A stretch of DNA of 64,000 nt from Mycobacterium sp. 141 (lineage in GTDB: Bacteria > Actinomycetota > Actinomycetes > Mycobacteriales > Mycobacteriaceae): assembly GCF_000382405.1 (NCBI RefSeq), contig NZ_KB908256.1, positions 62,001 to 126,000 on the forward strand, given 5' to 3'. The position numbers were made by a program, and so were the translations under genes. The stretch's first letter is position 1. Each line of letters begins with the position of its first letter. A model generated the notes under the pieces. That model searched no databases and was not told where the DNA came from. It saw only the letters and a list, made by a program, of their open reading frames with translations. Below are positions 8,303 to 16,380 of the stretch, piece after piece.

Positions 8303-8371
8303 ATGGCTCACGACGGATCGCTGCGCTCTGTTATGGCGCGCTGCCTCGTCGTGCATTGTTGTTGTTGTTGA
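8303..8371 (+). CDS. Polycysteine leader peptide (22 aa), leaderless
   Basis: A 22-codon ORF starting MAHDGSLRSVMARC and ending VVHCCCC with four consecutive TGT codons just before the TGA stop. The -10 hexamer TATCGT (8291-8296) is followed by exactly six bases before the ATG, so the transcript probably begins at the start codon. This is the layout of the cysteine-responsive leaderless small ORFs described in mycobacteria, where stalling or completion at the Cys run controls downstream expression. The downstream gene on the same strand is the TQXA-like ORF at 8464. Confidence 0.82.
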   Translation: MAHDGSLRSVMARCLVVHCCCC

Positions 8372-8463
8372 TTTTCTGACGACGGCCCCCGCGTTTCAGG
8401 CCCGCCCCTATTCGGCGGTGCGCCGTTTCGCGCTCTTCTCAGCCACCAGAAAGCCAACCCGCA

Positions 8464-9711
8464 ATGCCTGTTCTCCCCGCACTCGCTCCCATCCCGACCC
8501 CTGTTGCCGTGCGACGCCGCGTGCGTGCCTGCGACGTCGAGATCGCCCGGATGACGCGCTACCGCGGCGGCACCTACTCGCCGACGGTCGACACCGTGGT
8601 GTTCGCGGACGGGTCCACCGCACGCACGGACCTGATCAGGCTCAACCCCAACATCGACGCCTACTCGGTGGACTTCACCGGGGTGGCGCCCAGAACGCCG
8701 TCACGGTACCGGCCGGCGAGCTGGTCGGCCGTGCCCAGTCTGGCGACGCGGGCCCATGAGGCCGAAGTCGATTGGATCATCCGCAACTCGTTTCCGACTC
8801 TGGGCACGGCCGAGTTGAGTCGCCGGCTGCGTGCGGCCGGGCAGCGGCTCGGTGCGCATCTGGCTGAGCACGAAGCGATCGCCGCCACTCAGGCCGCTAT
8901 CTGGCACTTCACCAACGGTCTGGATCTGGACACCCGGCCGTTGAACGTGCCTGTGGCGCAATGGCGGGAATCCGGTGCGATCGTGTTCGAGTTTGACGGT
9001 GATCCCCAATTGGGCGGATACACCGTCGAATTGACGGCCGATTCGCCCGTCTCGCTGCTCCTGCAGAAGTCGGCCGACGGGGTCGAGTGGCGCGACGTCG
9101 CCGCCTCGGGGCTCAACATCGCTGCTGGGCAAGGCAGTTACCGCAGGGCCCTCGGTGTTGGCAGCACCACGGCGGCGATCCGCCCGGGCCGGCGCCACCA
9201 GGGTTACCGCTTCTACCGTCTGCACATCGTCGCCGACCCCGCCGCGACCATCGAGATCGGGGCAGTCACGTTCTGGCTCAACGGTTCCGGACGTTACCGG
9301 AACGCCGAACGCGTGGTGGCCCTGTACGAGTACCTGCTCGCGGGCGCCGCCGCCGCGCGCCGATCGACCGTGGTGCCCGCTTTGAGTTCCGAGCGCGCAG
9401 TCCTGGACGCCGGGGTGCTCGGGCCGTTCCGGCTGGATGCGACCGACGCAGCGGCACTATCCGTCTCGGCCGGAAGTGTCGTCGACCCCAACGGTGTCGC
9501 GATCGACGGGCCCATCGCACCCGGAACCGACTTCTATCTGCTTCCGGGCCACACCGCGGGGCGCGTCACCCTGACCGCGAGCGTCCCGGCCACCACCGAC
9601 GGATTTGGCGGCAGGGTGATCACCGGTGTCGCCCACGACGACAGCCGGTTCACCCCCGTGGTTCTGGCGGTCCCGACGCCGACCGTCATCGAGTTCGAGA
9701 TCACGTTCTGA
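8464..9711 (+). CDS. TQXA (thioester-domain)-like protein lacking the expected thioester cysteine
   Basis: Up to 415 residues (386 if the ATG at 8551, MTRYRGGTYSP, is used). The N-terminal part resembles the TQXA domain of Gram-positive adhesins: IRLNPNIDAYSVDF followed by the hallmark ATQAAIWHFTNG (about residues 140-151). In active domains a Cys in a YC[IV]D context forms an internal thioester with the TQ glutamine; here the corresponding residue appears to be Ser (AYSVD). The middle (about 175-280) looks like a beta-rich domain and the C-terminus like an Ig-type fold. I see no signal peptide and no sortase motif, so it may be cytoplasmic. It lies just downstream of the polycysteine leader. 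Function unknown. Confidence 0.75.
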   Translation: MPVLPALAPIPTPVAVRRRVRACDVEIARMTRYRGGTYSPTVDTVVFADGSTARTDLIRLNPNIDAYSVDFTGVAPRTPSRYRPASWSAVPSLATRAHEAEVDWIIRNSFPTLGTAELSRRLRAAGQRLGAHLAEHEAIAATQAAIWHFTNGLDLDTRPLNVPVAQWRESGAIVFEFDGDPQLGGYTVELTADSPVSLLLQKSADGVEWRDVAASGLNIAAGQGSYRRALGVGSTTAAIRPGRRHQGYRFYRLHIVADPAATIEIGAVTFWLNGSGRYRNAERVVALYEYLLAGAAAARRSTVVPALSSERAVLDAGVLGPFRLDATDAAALSVSAGSVVDPNGVAIDGPIAPGTDFYLLPGHTAGRVTLTASVPATTDGFGGRVITGVAHDDSRFTPVVLAVPTPTVIEFEITF

Positions 9712-9712
9712 C

Positions 9713-10669
9713 TCACGCCTGCGTGGATTGGCGCCGACGCGGCCCGGCGGGTCGGCCACTGGCCACGGCCAGCAATGTCGACAGCGTTGCACGCGGCTTG
9801 GTGGCGGGACGCCACACCGCGCGCAGCAGCCGGCGCAGGTCGATCCCGCTGACCTCGACCTCCACCAGCCGTCCATCCCGGAGCTCGGCTGCCACCGCAA
9901 GCTCACTGAGCACTGCGGCGTGCGCACCCGCGGCGACCATCACCTTCACCGCCGCGTTGCTACCCAGGCTCACCGCCTCGGTATGCGGGGACAGTCCGAT
10001 TCCGGCGAGGGCGTGTTCGACGGTGTCACGCGTGCCGGCCCCCGGCTCCCGGATGACCAACTCGAGATCCGCCAGTTCGGCCGGCTGCAGTGGTCGCCGG
10101 CGACGCGTCAGCGGGTGACCCGGGGCCACCACCAGAGCGAGCCGATCAGATCGCAGCACCCGTACAGCCAGACCCGCAGGCACGGTCGGGCCCTCCACGA
10201 AGCCCAGTTCTGCATCGTGCCCCAGCACCGCCGAGATCACCGCGGCCGAGTTGCTCACTGTCAGGTGGATTGGCTCGTCGGCGTACTCGCGGGCCCGGGC
10301 CAGCCAGGTCGGCATCAGGAACTCGGCGATGGTCTGACTGCAGGCGACCTTCGCGGTGCGGTCGGCATGTAGTGCTGCCGCGCCGGTGAGCAGTGAATCC
10401 ATCGCGGCCACCACCGAACGAGCCCACTCGGTCACCGCAGCACCCGCCGCGGTGAGTTCCGCCCCGCGGGTGCGTCGGTCCAGCAACTCCAGGCCGAGTC
10501 GGTGCTCGAGATTGCGCAGCCGGGCCGACGCGCTGGGCTGGCTGATGCCTTGGCCCCGGGCAGCGGCCGAGATGGAACCCGTGTTGGCCACCGCGATCAG
10601 CAGCCGCAGCGCATCCACCGCCGGTGCGGTAGTCGCCGCCGAGACCACTGCAGAATCGGTACTGTCCAT
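9713..10669 (-). CDS. LysR-family transcriptional regulator
   Basis: A 318-residue LTTR. The N-terminal winged helix-turn-helix is clear: ALRLLIAVANTGSISAAARG, then QGISQPSASARLRNLEHRLG and LELLDRRTRGAELTAAG (about residues 19-80). The remainder is a periplasmic-binding-like effector domain with the typical LGHDAELGFVEGP and LRSDRLALVVAPGHPL segments. It is divergent from a YeiH-type transporter gene, which is the usual target arrangement (in E. coli, YeiE/YeiH). An inverted repeat sits between them. The effector is unknown; neighbours suggest a sulfur oxyanion or another small anion. It is convergent with the TQXA-like gene, separated by one base. Confidence 0.9.
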   Translation of the reverse strand: MDSTDSAVVSAATTAPAVDALRLLIAVANTGSISAAARGQGISQPSASARLRNLEHRLGLELLDRRTRGAELTAAGAAVTEWARSVVAAMDSLLTGAAALHADRTAKVACSQTIAEFLMPTWLARAREYADEPIHLTVSNSAAVISAVLGHDAELGFVEGPTVPAGLAVRVLRSDRLALVVAPGHPLTRRRRPLQPAELADLELVIREPGAGTRDTVEHALAGIGLSPHTEAVSLGSNAAVKVMVAAGAHAAVLSELAVAAELRDGRLVEVEVSGIDLRRLLRAVWRPATKPRATLSTLLAVASGRPAGPRRRQSTQA

Positions 10670-10676
10670 AGACCAA

Positions 10677-10694
10677 GGCTATGGGTAGATAGCC
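10677..10694. promoter_or_regulatory. Candidate LysR operator
   Basis: A perfect inverted repeat GGCTAT-N6-ATAGCC immediately upstream of the LysR ATG (10669) and about 50 bp before the transporter start. An overlapping ATAG...CTAT repeat (10668-10682) extends it. LTTRs typically bind such dyads between themselves and a divergent target. Confidence 0.5.
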
Positions 10695-10741
10695 AATCTG
10701 TGGGTACCGGATGGCCGCGCCGGGCAGCACCGTATACACAC

Positions 10742-11773
10742 GTGACTACCAGCCTCGTCCAACGCCTCCGGAAAAGTACCGCTCTGCCCGGCGCCTGCCT
10801 GGCCCTCGCCGTCGCCGTGGCCGCCACCGTCATCGGAAAAGCCCTACCGGTCTTGGGCGGTCCGGTGGCGGCGGTTCTGATCGGAGTGGTACTGGCCACC
10901 TGGTTGAGGCCCGCCAAGCGGTGGCCGAGGGTGTCACACGGCCTGAGGATCACCGGCGGTCTGGCGCTGCAAACCGCGGTGGTGGTGCTTGGTACCCAGA
11001 TCTCGCTGGCGCAGGCCTGGCAGGTGGGTGGGTCGGCGCTTCCGGTGATGGCCGCCACGTTGGCCGCGGCCTTCATCTGCGCCTGGTTGTTCGGCCGCTG
11101 GTTGGGGATCGACCACGACCTGCGGACCCTGATCGGAGTGGGCACCGCGATCTGTGGCGCGTCGGCGATCGCCGCTGTCACCCCCGTGCTGCGGCCGAAG
11201 CCGAGCGCCGTGGCGTACGCGCTGAGCACCATCTTCCTGTTCAACGTCGCGGCCGTGCTGACCTTCCCGATGGTCGGGCACCTGCTGGGACTCGGCCAGC
11301 AAGCCTTCGGCGTGTTCGCCGGTACCGCGGTCAACGACACCTCGTCGGTGGTCGCCGCGGCCACGGTCTACGGCGCTTCGGCCGCGCATACCGCCGTGGT
11401 GGTCAAACTGACCCGCTCGCTGGTGATCATTCCGGTGGTCGTGGTGATCGGTGCGCTGGTCGCCCGACGCGACGGTGGCTCTTCAGGACACCGTCCGAAG
11501 GTGCGGCAGTTGGTGCCGTGGTTCCTCATCGGCTTCGTGGCCCTGGCCGCGGTCAATTCCATCTGGCCGCTGCCGGCGGCGATCCGCGTTCCGGGTGCCG
11601 AGGTGGCCGGTCTGCTGATCACGTGGGCCCTGGCCGCGATCGGGCTGTCGACCGACCTCGGCGCGCTGCGGCGCACCGGACCCAAGCCGTTACTGCTCGG
11701 TGGGGCGCTGTGGCTGGTGGTCGCCGCGACCAGCCTGGTGGTCCAGTTCCTCACCACCAGCCTGCACTCGTGA
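10742..11773 (+). CDS. YeiH/UPF0324-family membrane transporter
   Basis: A 343-residue integral membrane protein with about ten hydrophobic segments. Family marks are GLALQTAVVVLGTQISLAQAW (residues near 77-97), GVGTAICGASAIAAVTPVL (about 136-154), GVFAGTAVNDTSSVVAAA (about 191-208) and the final LGALRRTGPKPLLLGGALWL. The GTG at 10742 was chosen because the protein then begins with a short polar N-terminus (MTTSLVQRLRKST) before the first helix. Members are annotated as putative sulfate exporters, but this function is weakly established. The divergent LysR is its probable regulator. Confidence 0.88.
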   Translation: MTTSLVQRLRKSTALPGACLALAVAVAATVIGKALPVLGGPVAAVLIGVVLATWLRPAKRWPRVSHGLRITGGLALQTAVVVLGTQISLAQAWQVGGSALPVMAATLAAAFICAWLFGRWLGIDHDLRTLIGVGTAICGASAIAAVTPVLRPKPSAVAYALSTIFLFNVAAVLTFPMVGHLLGLGQQAFGVFAGTAVNDTSSVVAAATVYGASAAHTAVVVKLTRSLVIIPVVVVIGALVARRDGGSSGHRPKVRQLVPWFLIGFVALAAVNSIWPLPAAIRVPGAEVAGLLITWALAAIGLSTDLGALRRTGPKPLLLGGALWLVVAATSLVVQFLTTSLHS

Positions 11774-11804
11774 CGTGGCCCGACGCCTGGAGCGGGGGCT
11801 GGCC

Positions 11805-13820
11805 TCACATCGGCGCGTTGGCGGGTTGGAAGACCCCGGAGCTATCGGACTCCTCTTCGGCGCGGATGACGTGCACCACCGCGTTGATGAGTGCCAGGTG
11901 GGTGAACGCCTGCGGGAAGTTGCCCAGGTGGCGCCCGGTGCGTGGCTCGATCTCCTCGGCGTAGAGATGCAACGGGCTGGCGAACGAGAGCAACCGCTCG
12001 CACAGATGCTTTGCCCGGCTGACCTCTCCGATCTCTACCAGCGCCGACACCAGCCAGAACGAGCAGATGGTGAAGGTGCCCTCCTCGCCGGACAGTCCGT
12101 CGTCGGTCTCATCGGTGCGGTAGCGCAGGACCAGCCCGTCCTCGGTGAGTTCGTCGGCGATGGCCAGCACGGTCGCCCGCACCCGGGGATCGTCGGACGG
12201 CAGGAACCGCGTCAACACCGTCAGTAGCAGCGACGCGTCCAGCGCGTCGTCGCCGTACCGCTGGGTCAGCACCCCGCGAGAATCTACGCCGTGGGCCAGC
12301 ACGTCGGCCTTGATCTCCTCGGCGATCGCCCGCCACTGCTGGGCGTAGGACTTCTCGCCCTGCAGCTCGGCGAGTTTCGAACCGCGGTCGAGTGCCACCC
12401 AACACATGATCTTGCTGGAGGTGAAGTGCTGCGGCTCACCGCGCACCTCCCAGATACCGCGGTCAGGTTCGCGCCAGTGCTTGATGGCCTCTTCGACCTG
12501 GTTCTTCAGCACCGGCCACAACGCCTCGGGAATCTGCTCGCGCGACTTGGCGTGCAGGTACACCGAATCCAGCATGGTGCCCCAGATGTCGTGCTGACGC
12601 TGGTTGTAGGCGCCGTTGCCGATGCGCACCGGCCGGGCGTTGTCGTAACCGGACAGGTGATGCAGTTCTTCCTCGACCAGGCTGCGTTCCCCGCCGACGG
12701 CATACATCACCTGCAGGGGATGGTGTTCGCCGTTGTTGGCTCCGGACACGTCGGCGATGAACGAGAAGAAGTCGTCGGCCTCGCGGTCCAGTCCGAGCGT
12801 GTACAGGCCCCACAGTGCGAACGTCGAATCGCGGATCCAGGAGTAGCGGTAGTCCCAGTTGCGTTCGCCCTGCGGGGTTTCCGGCAGTGATGTGGTGGGG
12901 GCGGCCAACAGGGCGCCGGTGGGCGAATAGGTCAGGCCCTTGAGGGTCAACGCGCTGCGCTGCAGATAGGAGCGCCACGGATGGTCGGGGAAGTCGCCGA
13001 CGTTGATCCACTGGCGCCACGACTCGCTGGTCTTCCACATCTTGTCGGCGGCCTCGTCGTAGGTCTGCGGGGCCGGATGCTTGGACCAGGACAGCGCGAC
13101 GAACACGTTGTCACCCTCGGTGAGCCGGGTGCGGGCACGGGCCTCCCGACCCTCCAGGCCGATGCGCAGGTTCGTGGTGAGACGCAGCGTGGGATGGGAA
13201 TCGGGGTTACGACTGGCTCGTGAGATCGCCTCGCCGTAACCGGGGCCGGAGTACTCCCAGGCCGCACTGACACGGTGGTAGTCGAAGGACGGCTCGCAGC
13301 TCAACACCATCTCGACCGTGCCGCTTACGCAGCGCACGGTGCGCAGCAGAATATGTTCGGCGTCCCAGTCCATCGGGGTGCGCCGGTGGGTCCGCGACCG
13401 GGTGTCGATGTCATGCCACGGGCCCATCACCAGCGCGTCGCGGATGATCACCCAACCGGTATGGGTTTGCCAGGTGGTCTCCAGGATCAAGCTGCCGGGC
13501 AGGTAGCGCCGTGCCGCAGGCACGGTCACGCCGTACGGGCCGAGCCTGAAATGGCCGGCCGCGCGGTCGAGGATCGCACCGAACACGCTGGGGGAATCGG
13601 GGCGCGGCACACACAGCCACTCAACCGAGCCGGCCGACGAGATCAGGCAGGTGTTCTCGCAGTCCGACAGGAATGCGTAATCGGCGATCGGCGGGAACGG
13701 GTTCCGCAGCGCATTGCTTCCGGTGTACGGAACGGGTGCCGTGACGGTGAGCGGGGAGTCGGATTCCCTGACATCCCGGGATGTCAGGCCGTCGCTGGAC
13801 TCGGTCTGTTGCAGAACCAT
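11805..13820 (-). CDS. GH15 family trehalase
   Basis: A 671-residue glycoside hydrolase of family 15. The N-terminal beta-sandwich begins FPPIADYAFLSDCENTCLIS, and the catalytic (alpha/alpha)6 barrel shows the family signature ERNWDYRYSWIRDSTFALWG (about residues 325-344) and IWEVRGEPQHFTSSKIMCWV (about 450-470). Length and synteny match the mycobacterial trehalase characterised in M. smegmatis and the Rv2402 position, so hydrolysis of trehalose to glucose is the likely reaction. The ATG at 13820 (MVLQQTESSDG) gives the expected length; another start lies ten codons upstream. It is convergent with the YeiH gene. Confidence 0.88.
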   Translation of the reverse strand: MVLQQTESSDGLTSRDVRESDSPLTVTAPVPYTGSNALRNPFPPIADYAFLSDCENTCLISSAGSVEWLCVPRPDSPSVFGAILDRAAGHFRLGPYGVTVPAARRYLPGSLILETTWQTHTGWVIIRDALVMGPWHDIDTRSRTHRRTPMDWDAEHILLRTVRCVSGTVEMVLSCEPSFDYHRVSAAWEYSGPGYGEAISRASRNPDSHPTLRLTTNLRIGLEGREARARTRLTEGDNVFVALSWSKHPAPQTYDEAADKMWKTSESWRQWINVGDFPDHPWRSYLQRSALTLKGLTYSPTGALLAAPTTSLPETPQGERNWDYRYSWIRDSTFALWGLYTLGLDREADDFFSFIADVSGANNGEHHPLQVMYAVGGERSLVEEELHHLSGYDNARPVRIGNGAYNQRQHDIWGTMLDSVYLHAKSREQIPEALWPVLKNQVEEAIKHWREPDRGIWEVRGEPQHFTSSKIMCWVALDRGSKLAELQGEKSYAQQWRAIAEEIKADVLAHGVDSRGVLTQRYGDDALDASLLLTVLTRFLPSDDPRVRATVLAIADELTEDGLVLRYRTDETDDGLSGEEGTFTICSFWLVSALVEIGEVSRAKHLCERLLSFASPLHLYAEEIEPRTGRHLGNFPQAFTHLALINAVVHVIRAEEESDSSGVFQPANAPM

Positions 13821-13926
13821 CCGCACATCATCGACCGCAGGTACCTGCAACGTCTACCCAGTCGGCGCATGTCGGACGTAACTGGTCGAGTCGGGCGAAT
13901 TTGGGATCATCTCGTAGTGTGGCCGC

Positions 13927-14133
13927 ATGGGCGCGTTCCTGAGTTGGTGGGACGGCGTCGAGCTGTGGTTGACCGGATTGGGATTCGTGGCTCAGACGGC
14001 CGTGGTGATGCCCATCGTGCTGGCTCTGGCGTACGGGATCGCGGTGTTGCTGGACGGTGCGCTGGGGCGGGGCATCAACGGCTTGCGCCGCGTGCGCCAC
14101 GCCAAAGAGGACGATGAATTGGACACTCTATGA
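13927..14133 (+). CDS. Small membrane protein (68 aa), Rv2401A-like
   Basis: A 68-residue protein beginning MGAFLSWWDGVELWLTGLGF, with one or two membrane segments (AQTAVVMPIVLALAYGIAVLL) and a charged cytoplasmic tail RRVRHAKEDDELDTL. Its place between the trehalase and the sulfate operon matches a small conserved membrane protein in M. tuberculosis. The start is supported by the divergent layout with the trehalase. Function unknown. Confidence 0.75.
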   Translation: MGAFLSWWDGVELWLTGLGFVAQTAVVMPIVLALAYGIAVLLDGALGRGINGLRRVRHAKEDDELDTL

Positions 14134-14216
14134 ACGGTATGCCCCGATCGCGGGTGACGTTGGTGCTGGTTCTGCTCGTCGTGCTCGTCATCGTCACCTG
14201 GTTGCTGACCCACTGA
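14130..14216 (+). CDS. 28-aa single-helix membrane peptide
   Basis: This ORF overlaps the previous stop by ATGA, a mark of translational coupling. It encodes MNGMPRSRVTLVLV followed by LLVVLVIVTWLLTH: a short basic head, then a near-pure hydrophobic helix. Too short for automated gene calling. It is probably cotranslated with the 68-residue protein. Function unknown. Confidence 0.6.
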   Translation: MNGMPRSRVTLVLVLLVVLVIVTWLLTH

Positions 14217-14266
14217 CCTCGGCGCACTCGGCGAGCGCGTCCGACGGATTCTGTTATTCTTCGCCC

Positions 14267-14359
14267 ATGCACACAGCGAACGGTGCGACAGAGGGCCATG
14301 TCCTGGCGCTCATCGCCGTGGGTTCTTGCGCTGTTGCTGATGTCTACTGTTGTCGCTGA
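14267..14359 (+). CDS. Polycysteine leader peptide (30 aa) of the sulfate uptake operon, leaderless
   Basis: Thirty codons starting MHTANGATEGHVLALIAVGS and ending VYCCR, with three Cys codons in the last ten. The -10 hexamer TATTCT (14255-14260) is followed by exactly six bases before the ATG, so the mRNA probably starts at the A of ATG. It lies 117 bp before subI. A polycysteine leader at this position fits cysteine-responsive attenuation of sulfate import, as described for mycobacteria. Confidence 0.85.
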   Translation: MHTANGATEGHVLALIAVGSCAVADVYCCR

Positions 14360-14476
14360 CTCCAACCCGTCCACGGTTTGGTGTCGGTGATGGCTGTTCT
14401 TTGCCCGGATACTGATCCTTAGCCTTGCCGCTGTGACGGACCCGTTCTGTCCGCCGTCTGCAAGGAAAGGCCCTCG

Positions 14477-15517
14477 GTGCTAAGTAACCGGCTCAACATC
14501 AAGAACGTCTGGCGCAGCGCCGCTGTACTGGTAACCACCGGAGCGCTGATCGTGGGCTGCGGTGGGGGCGCCAGCGACGTCGTGGGCGGTGACAAGACCG
14601 CCGGTGGCAACAGCACACTGACACTGGTTGCCTATGCGGTGCCGGAACCGGGCTGGAGCAAGATCATCCCCGCATTCGCCGCGACGGATGAAGGCAAGGG
14701 CGTCGGGGTGACGCCGTCCTACGGCGCGTCGGGCGACCAGTCGCGGGCCGTGGTCGACGGCAAGCCGGCCGACATCGTCAACTTCTCCGTCGAACCGGAC
14801 ATCACCCGGCTGGTCAAAGCGGGCAAGGTGGCCGACGACTGGAATACCGGCAACACCAAGGGCATCCCGTTCGGCTCGGTGGTGTCGCTGGTCGTCCGCA
14901 AGGGCAATCCGAAGGGCATCAAGGACTGGGACGATTTGCTGCAGCCCGGTGTTGAAGTGGTGACCCCGAGCCCGCTGAGCTCCGGCTCGGCCAAGTGGAA
15001 CCTGCTGGCGCCGTATGCGGCCAAGAGCAATGGCGGCAAGGACGCCGCGGCCGGCATCGACTTCGTCAACAAGCTGGTCACCGAACACGTCAAGACCCGT
15101 CCCGGCTCGGGTCGCGAGGCCAGCGACGTCTTCTTGCAGGGCACCGGTGACGTGCTGATCAGCTACGAGAACGAGGCCATCAACATCGAACGGCAGGGCA
15201 ACGATGTTGAGCACATCAACCCGCCGCAGACCTTCAAGATCGAGAACCCCGTCGCGGTGGTCAAGACCAGCGCTCACGCCGAGCAGGCCAACGCGCTGAA
15301 GAACTTCCTCTACACCCCGGAGGGCCAGAAGCTGTGGGCCGAGGCCGGCTTCCGTCCGGTGGACCCGGCGGTGGCCGCGGACTTCGCGAAGGACTTTCCG
15401 ACGCCGGAGAAGCTCTGGACCATCGCCGACCTGGGCGGCTGGGACACGGTCGACCCGGCTCTGTTCGACAAGGACAACGGATCGATCACCAAGATCTACA
15501 AGCAGGCGACCGGATGA
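14477..15517 (+). CDS. subI: Sulfate/thiosulfate-binding lipoprotein SubI
   Basis: A 346-residue substrate-binding protein of the sulfate ABC importer. The signal peptide ends in a lipobox (TTGALIVGC, Cys27), so the mature protein is anchored outside the membrane. The sulfate-binding family core is visible in TLTLVAYAVPEPGWSKIIPA, PSYGASGDQSRAV, NFSVEPDITRLV and STPLSSGSAKWNLLA-like PSPLSSGSAKWN. A GTG start at 14477 is preceded by AAGGAAAGG. It opens the subI-cysT-cysW-cysA operon and is preceded by the cysteine leader. Confidence 0.95.
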   Translation: MLSNRLNIKNVWRSAAVLVTTGALIVGCGGGASDVVGGDKTAGGNSTLTLVAYAVPEPGWSKIIPAFAATDEGKGVGVTPSYGASGDQSRAVVDGKPADIVNFSVEPDITRLVKAGKVADDWNTGNTKGIPFGSVVSLVVRKGNPKGIKDWDDLLQPGVEVVTPSPLSSGSAKWNLLAPYAAKSNGGKDAAAGIDFVNKLVTEHVKTRPGSGREASDVFLQGTGDVLISYENEAINIERQGNDVEHINPPQTFKIENPVAVVKTSAHAEQANALKNFLYTPEGQKLWAEAGFRPVDPAVAADFAKDFPTPEKLWTIADLGGWDTVDPALFDKDNGSITKIYKQATG

Positions 15518-16380
15518 CCGCTTCCGCCGAGACCGATTCGGCGCTCGTGGCCACGCCGGGAGATCCCGCCCCCGGCGTGCTCCGCGGCCGCTACGGTACG
15601 ACTTCGCTACGGGTCGGTGCGGCGTCCATCTGGCTGAGCGTCATCGTGCTGCTGCCGCTGGCCGCCATCGTGTGGCAGTCCGTCGGCGGCGGGTGGACGG
15701 CGTTCTGGCAGGCCATAACCTCCAACGCGGCGCTGGAATCGTTCCGGGTCACGTTGTCCATATCCGTCGTCGTTACGGTGATCAACCTCGTGTTCGGCTT
15801 GCTGGTGGCCTGGGTGCTCACGCGCGACGAGTTTCCGGGCAAGCGCCTCGTCGACTCGGTGATCGACCTGCCCTTCGCCTTGCCCACCATCGTCGCCAGC
15901 CTGGTGATGTTGGCCCTGTACGGGCCGGCCAGCCCGGTCGGATTGCACCTGCAGCACACCAAATGGGGTGTGGGGGTGGCGCTGCTGTTCGTCACTCTGC
16001 CGTTCGTGGTCCGGTCGGTGCAGCCGGTGCTGCTCGAACTCGATCGCGAGACCGAGGAGGCTGCGGCGTCGCTGGGCGCAGGCAACCGGGTCATCTTCAC
16101 CACCGTGATCCTGCCGGCGCTGTTGCCGTCGCTGCTGTCCGGCGCCGGGCTGGCGTTCTCACGGGCGATCGGTGAGTTCGGGTCGGTGGTGCTCATCGGT
16201 GGCGCCGTCCCGGGCGAGACCGAGGTGTCATCACAGTGGATCCGCACCCTCATCGAGAACGATGACCGCACCGGTGCCGCCGCGATTTCCATCGCACTGC
16301 TGATCATCTCCTTCCTCATCCTGTTGGTGCTGCGGACGGTGGGGTCACGCGCGGCCCGACGGGAGGAGTTGTCGGCATGA
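15514..16380 (+). CDS. cysT: Sulfate ABC transporter permease CysT
   Basis: A 288-residue inner-membrane permease with six predicted helices. The binding-protein-dependent transport (EAA) motif is present as EEAAASLGAGNRVIFTTVIL followed by LSGAGLAFSRAIGEFGS (about residues 181-226), where the ATPase docks. The ATG at 15514 overlaps the subI stop (ATGA), so translation is coupled. It pairs with CysW to form the channel for sulfate/thiosulfate. Confidence 0.95.
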   Translation: MTASAETDSALVATPGDPAPGVLRGRYGTTSLRVGAASIWLSVIVLLPLAAIVWQSVGGGWTAFWQAITSNAALESFRVTLSISVVVTVINLVFGLLVAWVLTRDEFPGKRLVDSVIDLPFALPTIVASLVMLALYGPASPVGLHLQHTKWGVGVALLFVTLPFVVRSVQPVLLELDRETEEAAASLGAGNRVIFTTVILPALLPSLLSGAGLAFSRAIGEFGSVVLIGGAVPGETEVSSQWIRTLIENDDRTGAAAISIALLIISFLILLVLRTVGSRAARREELSA

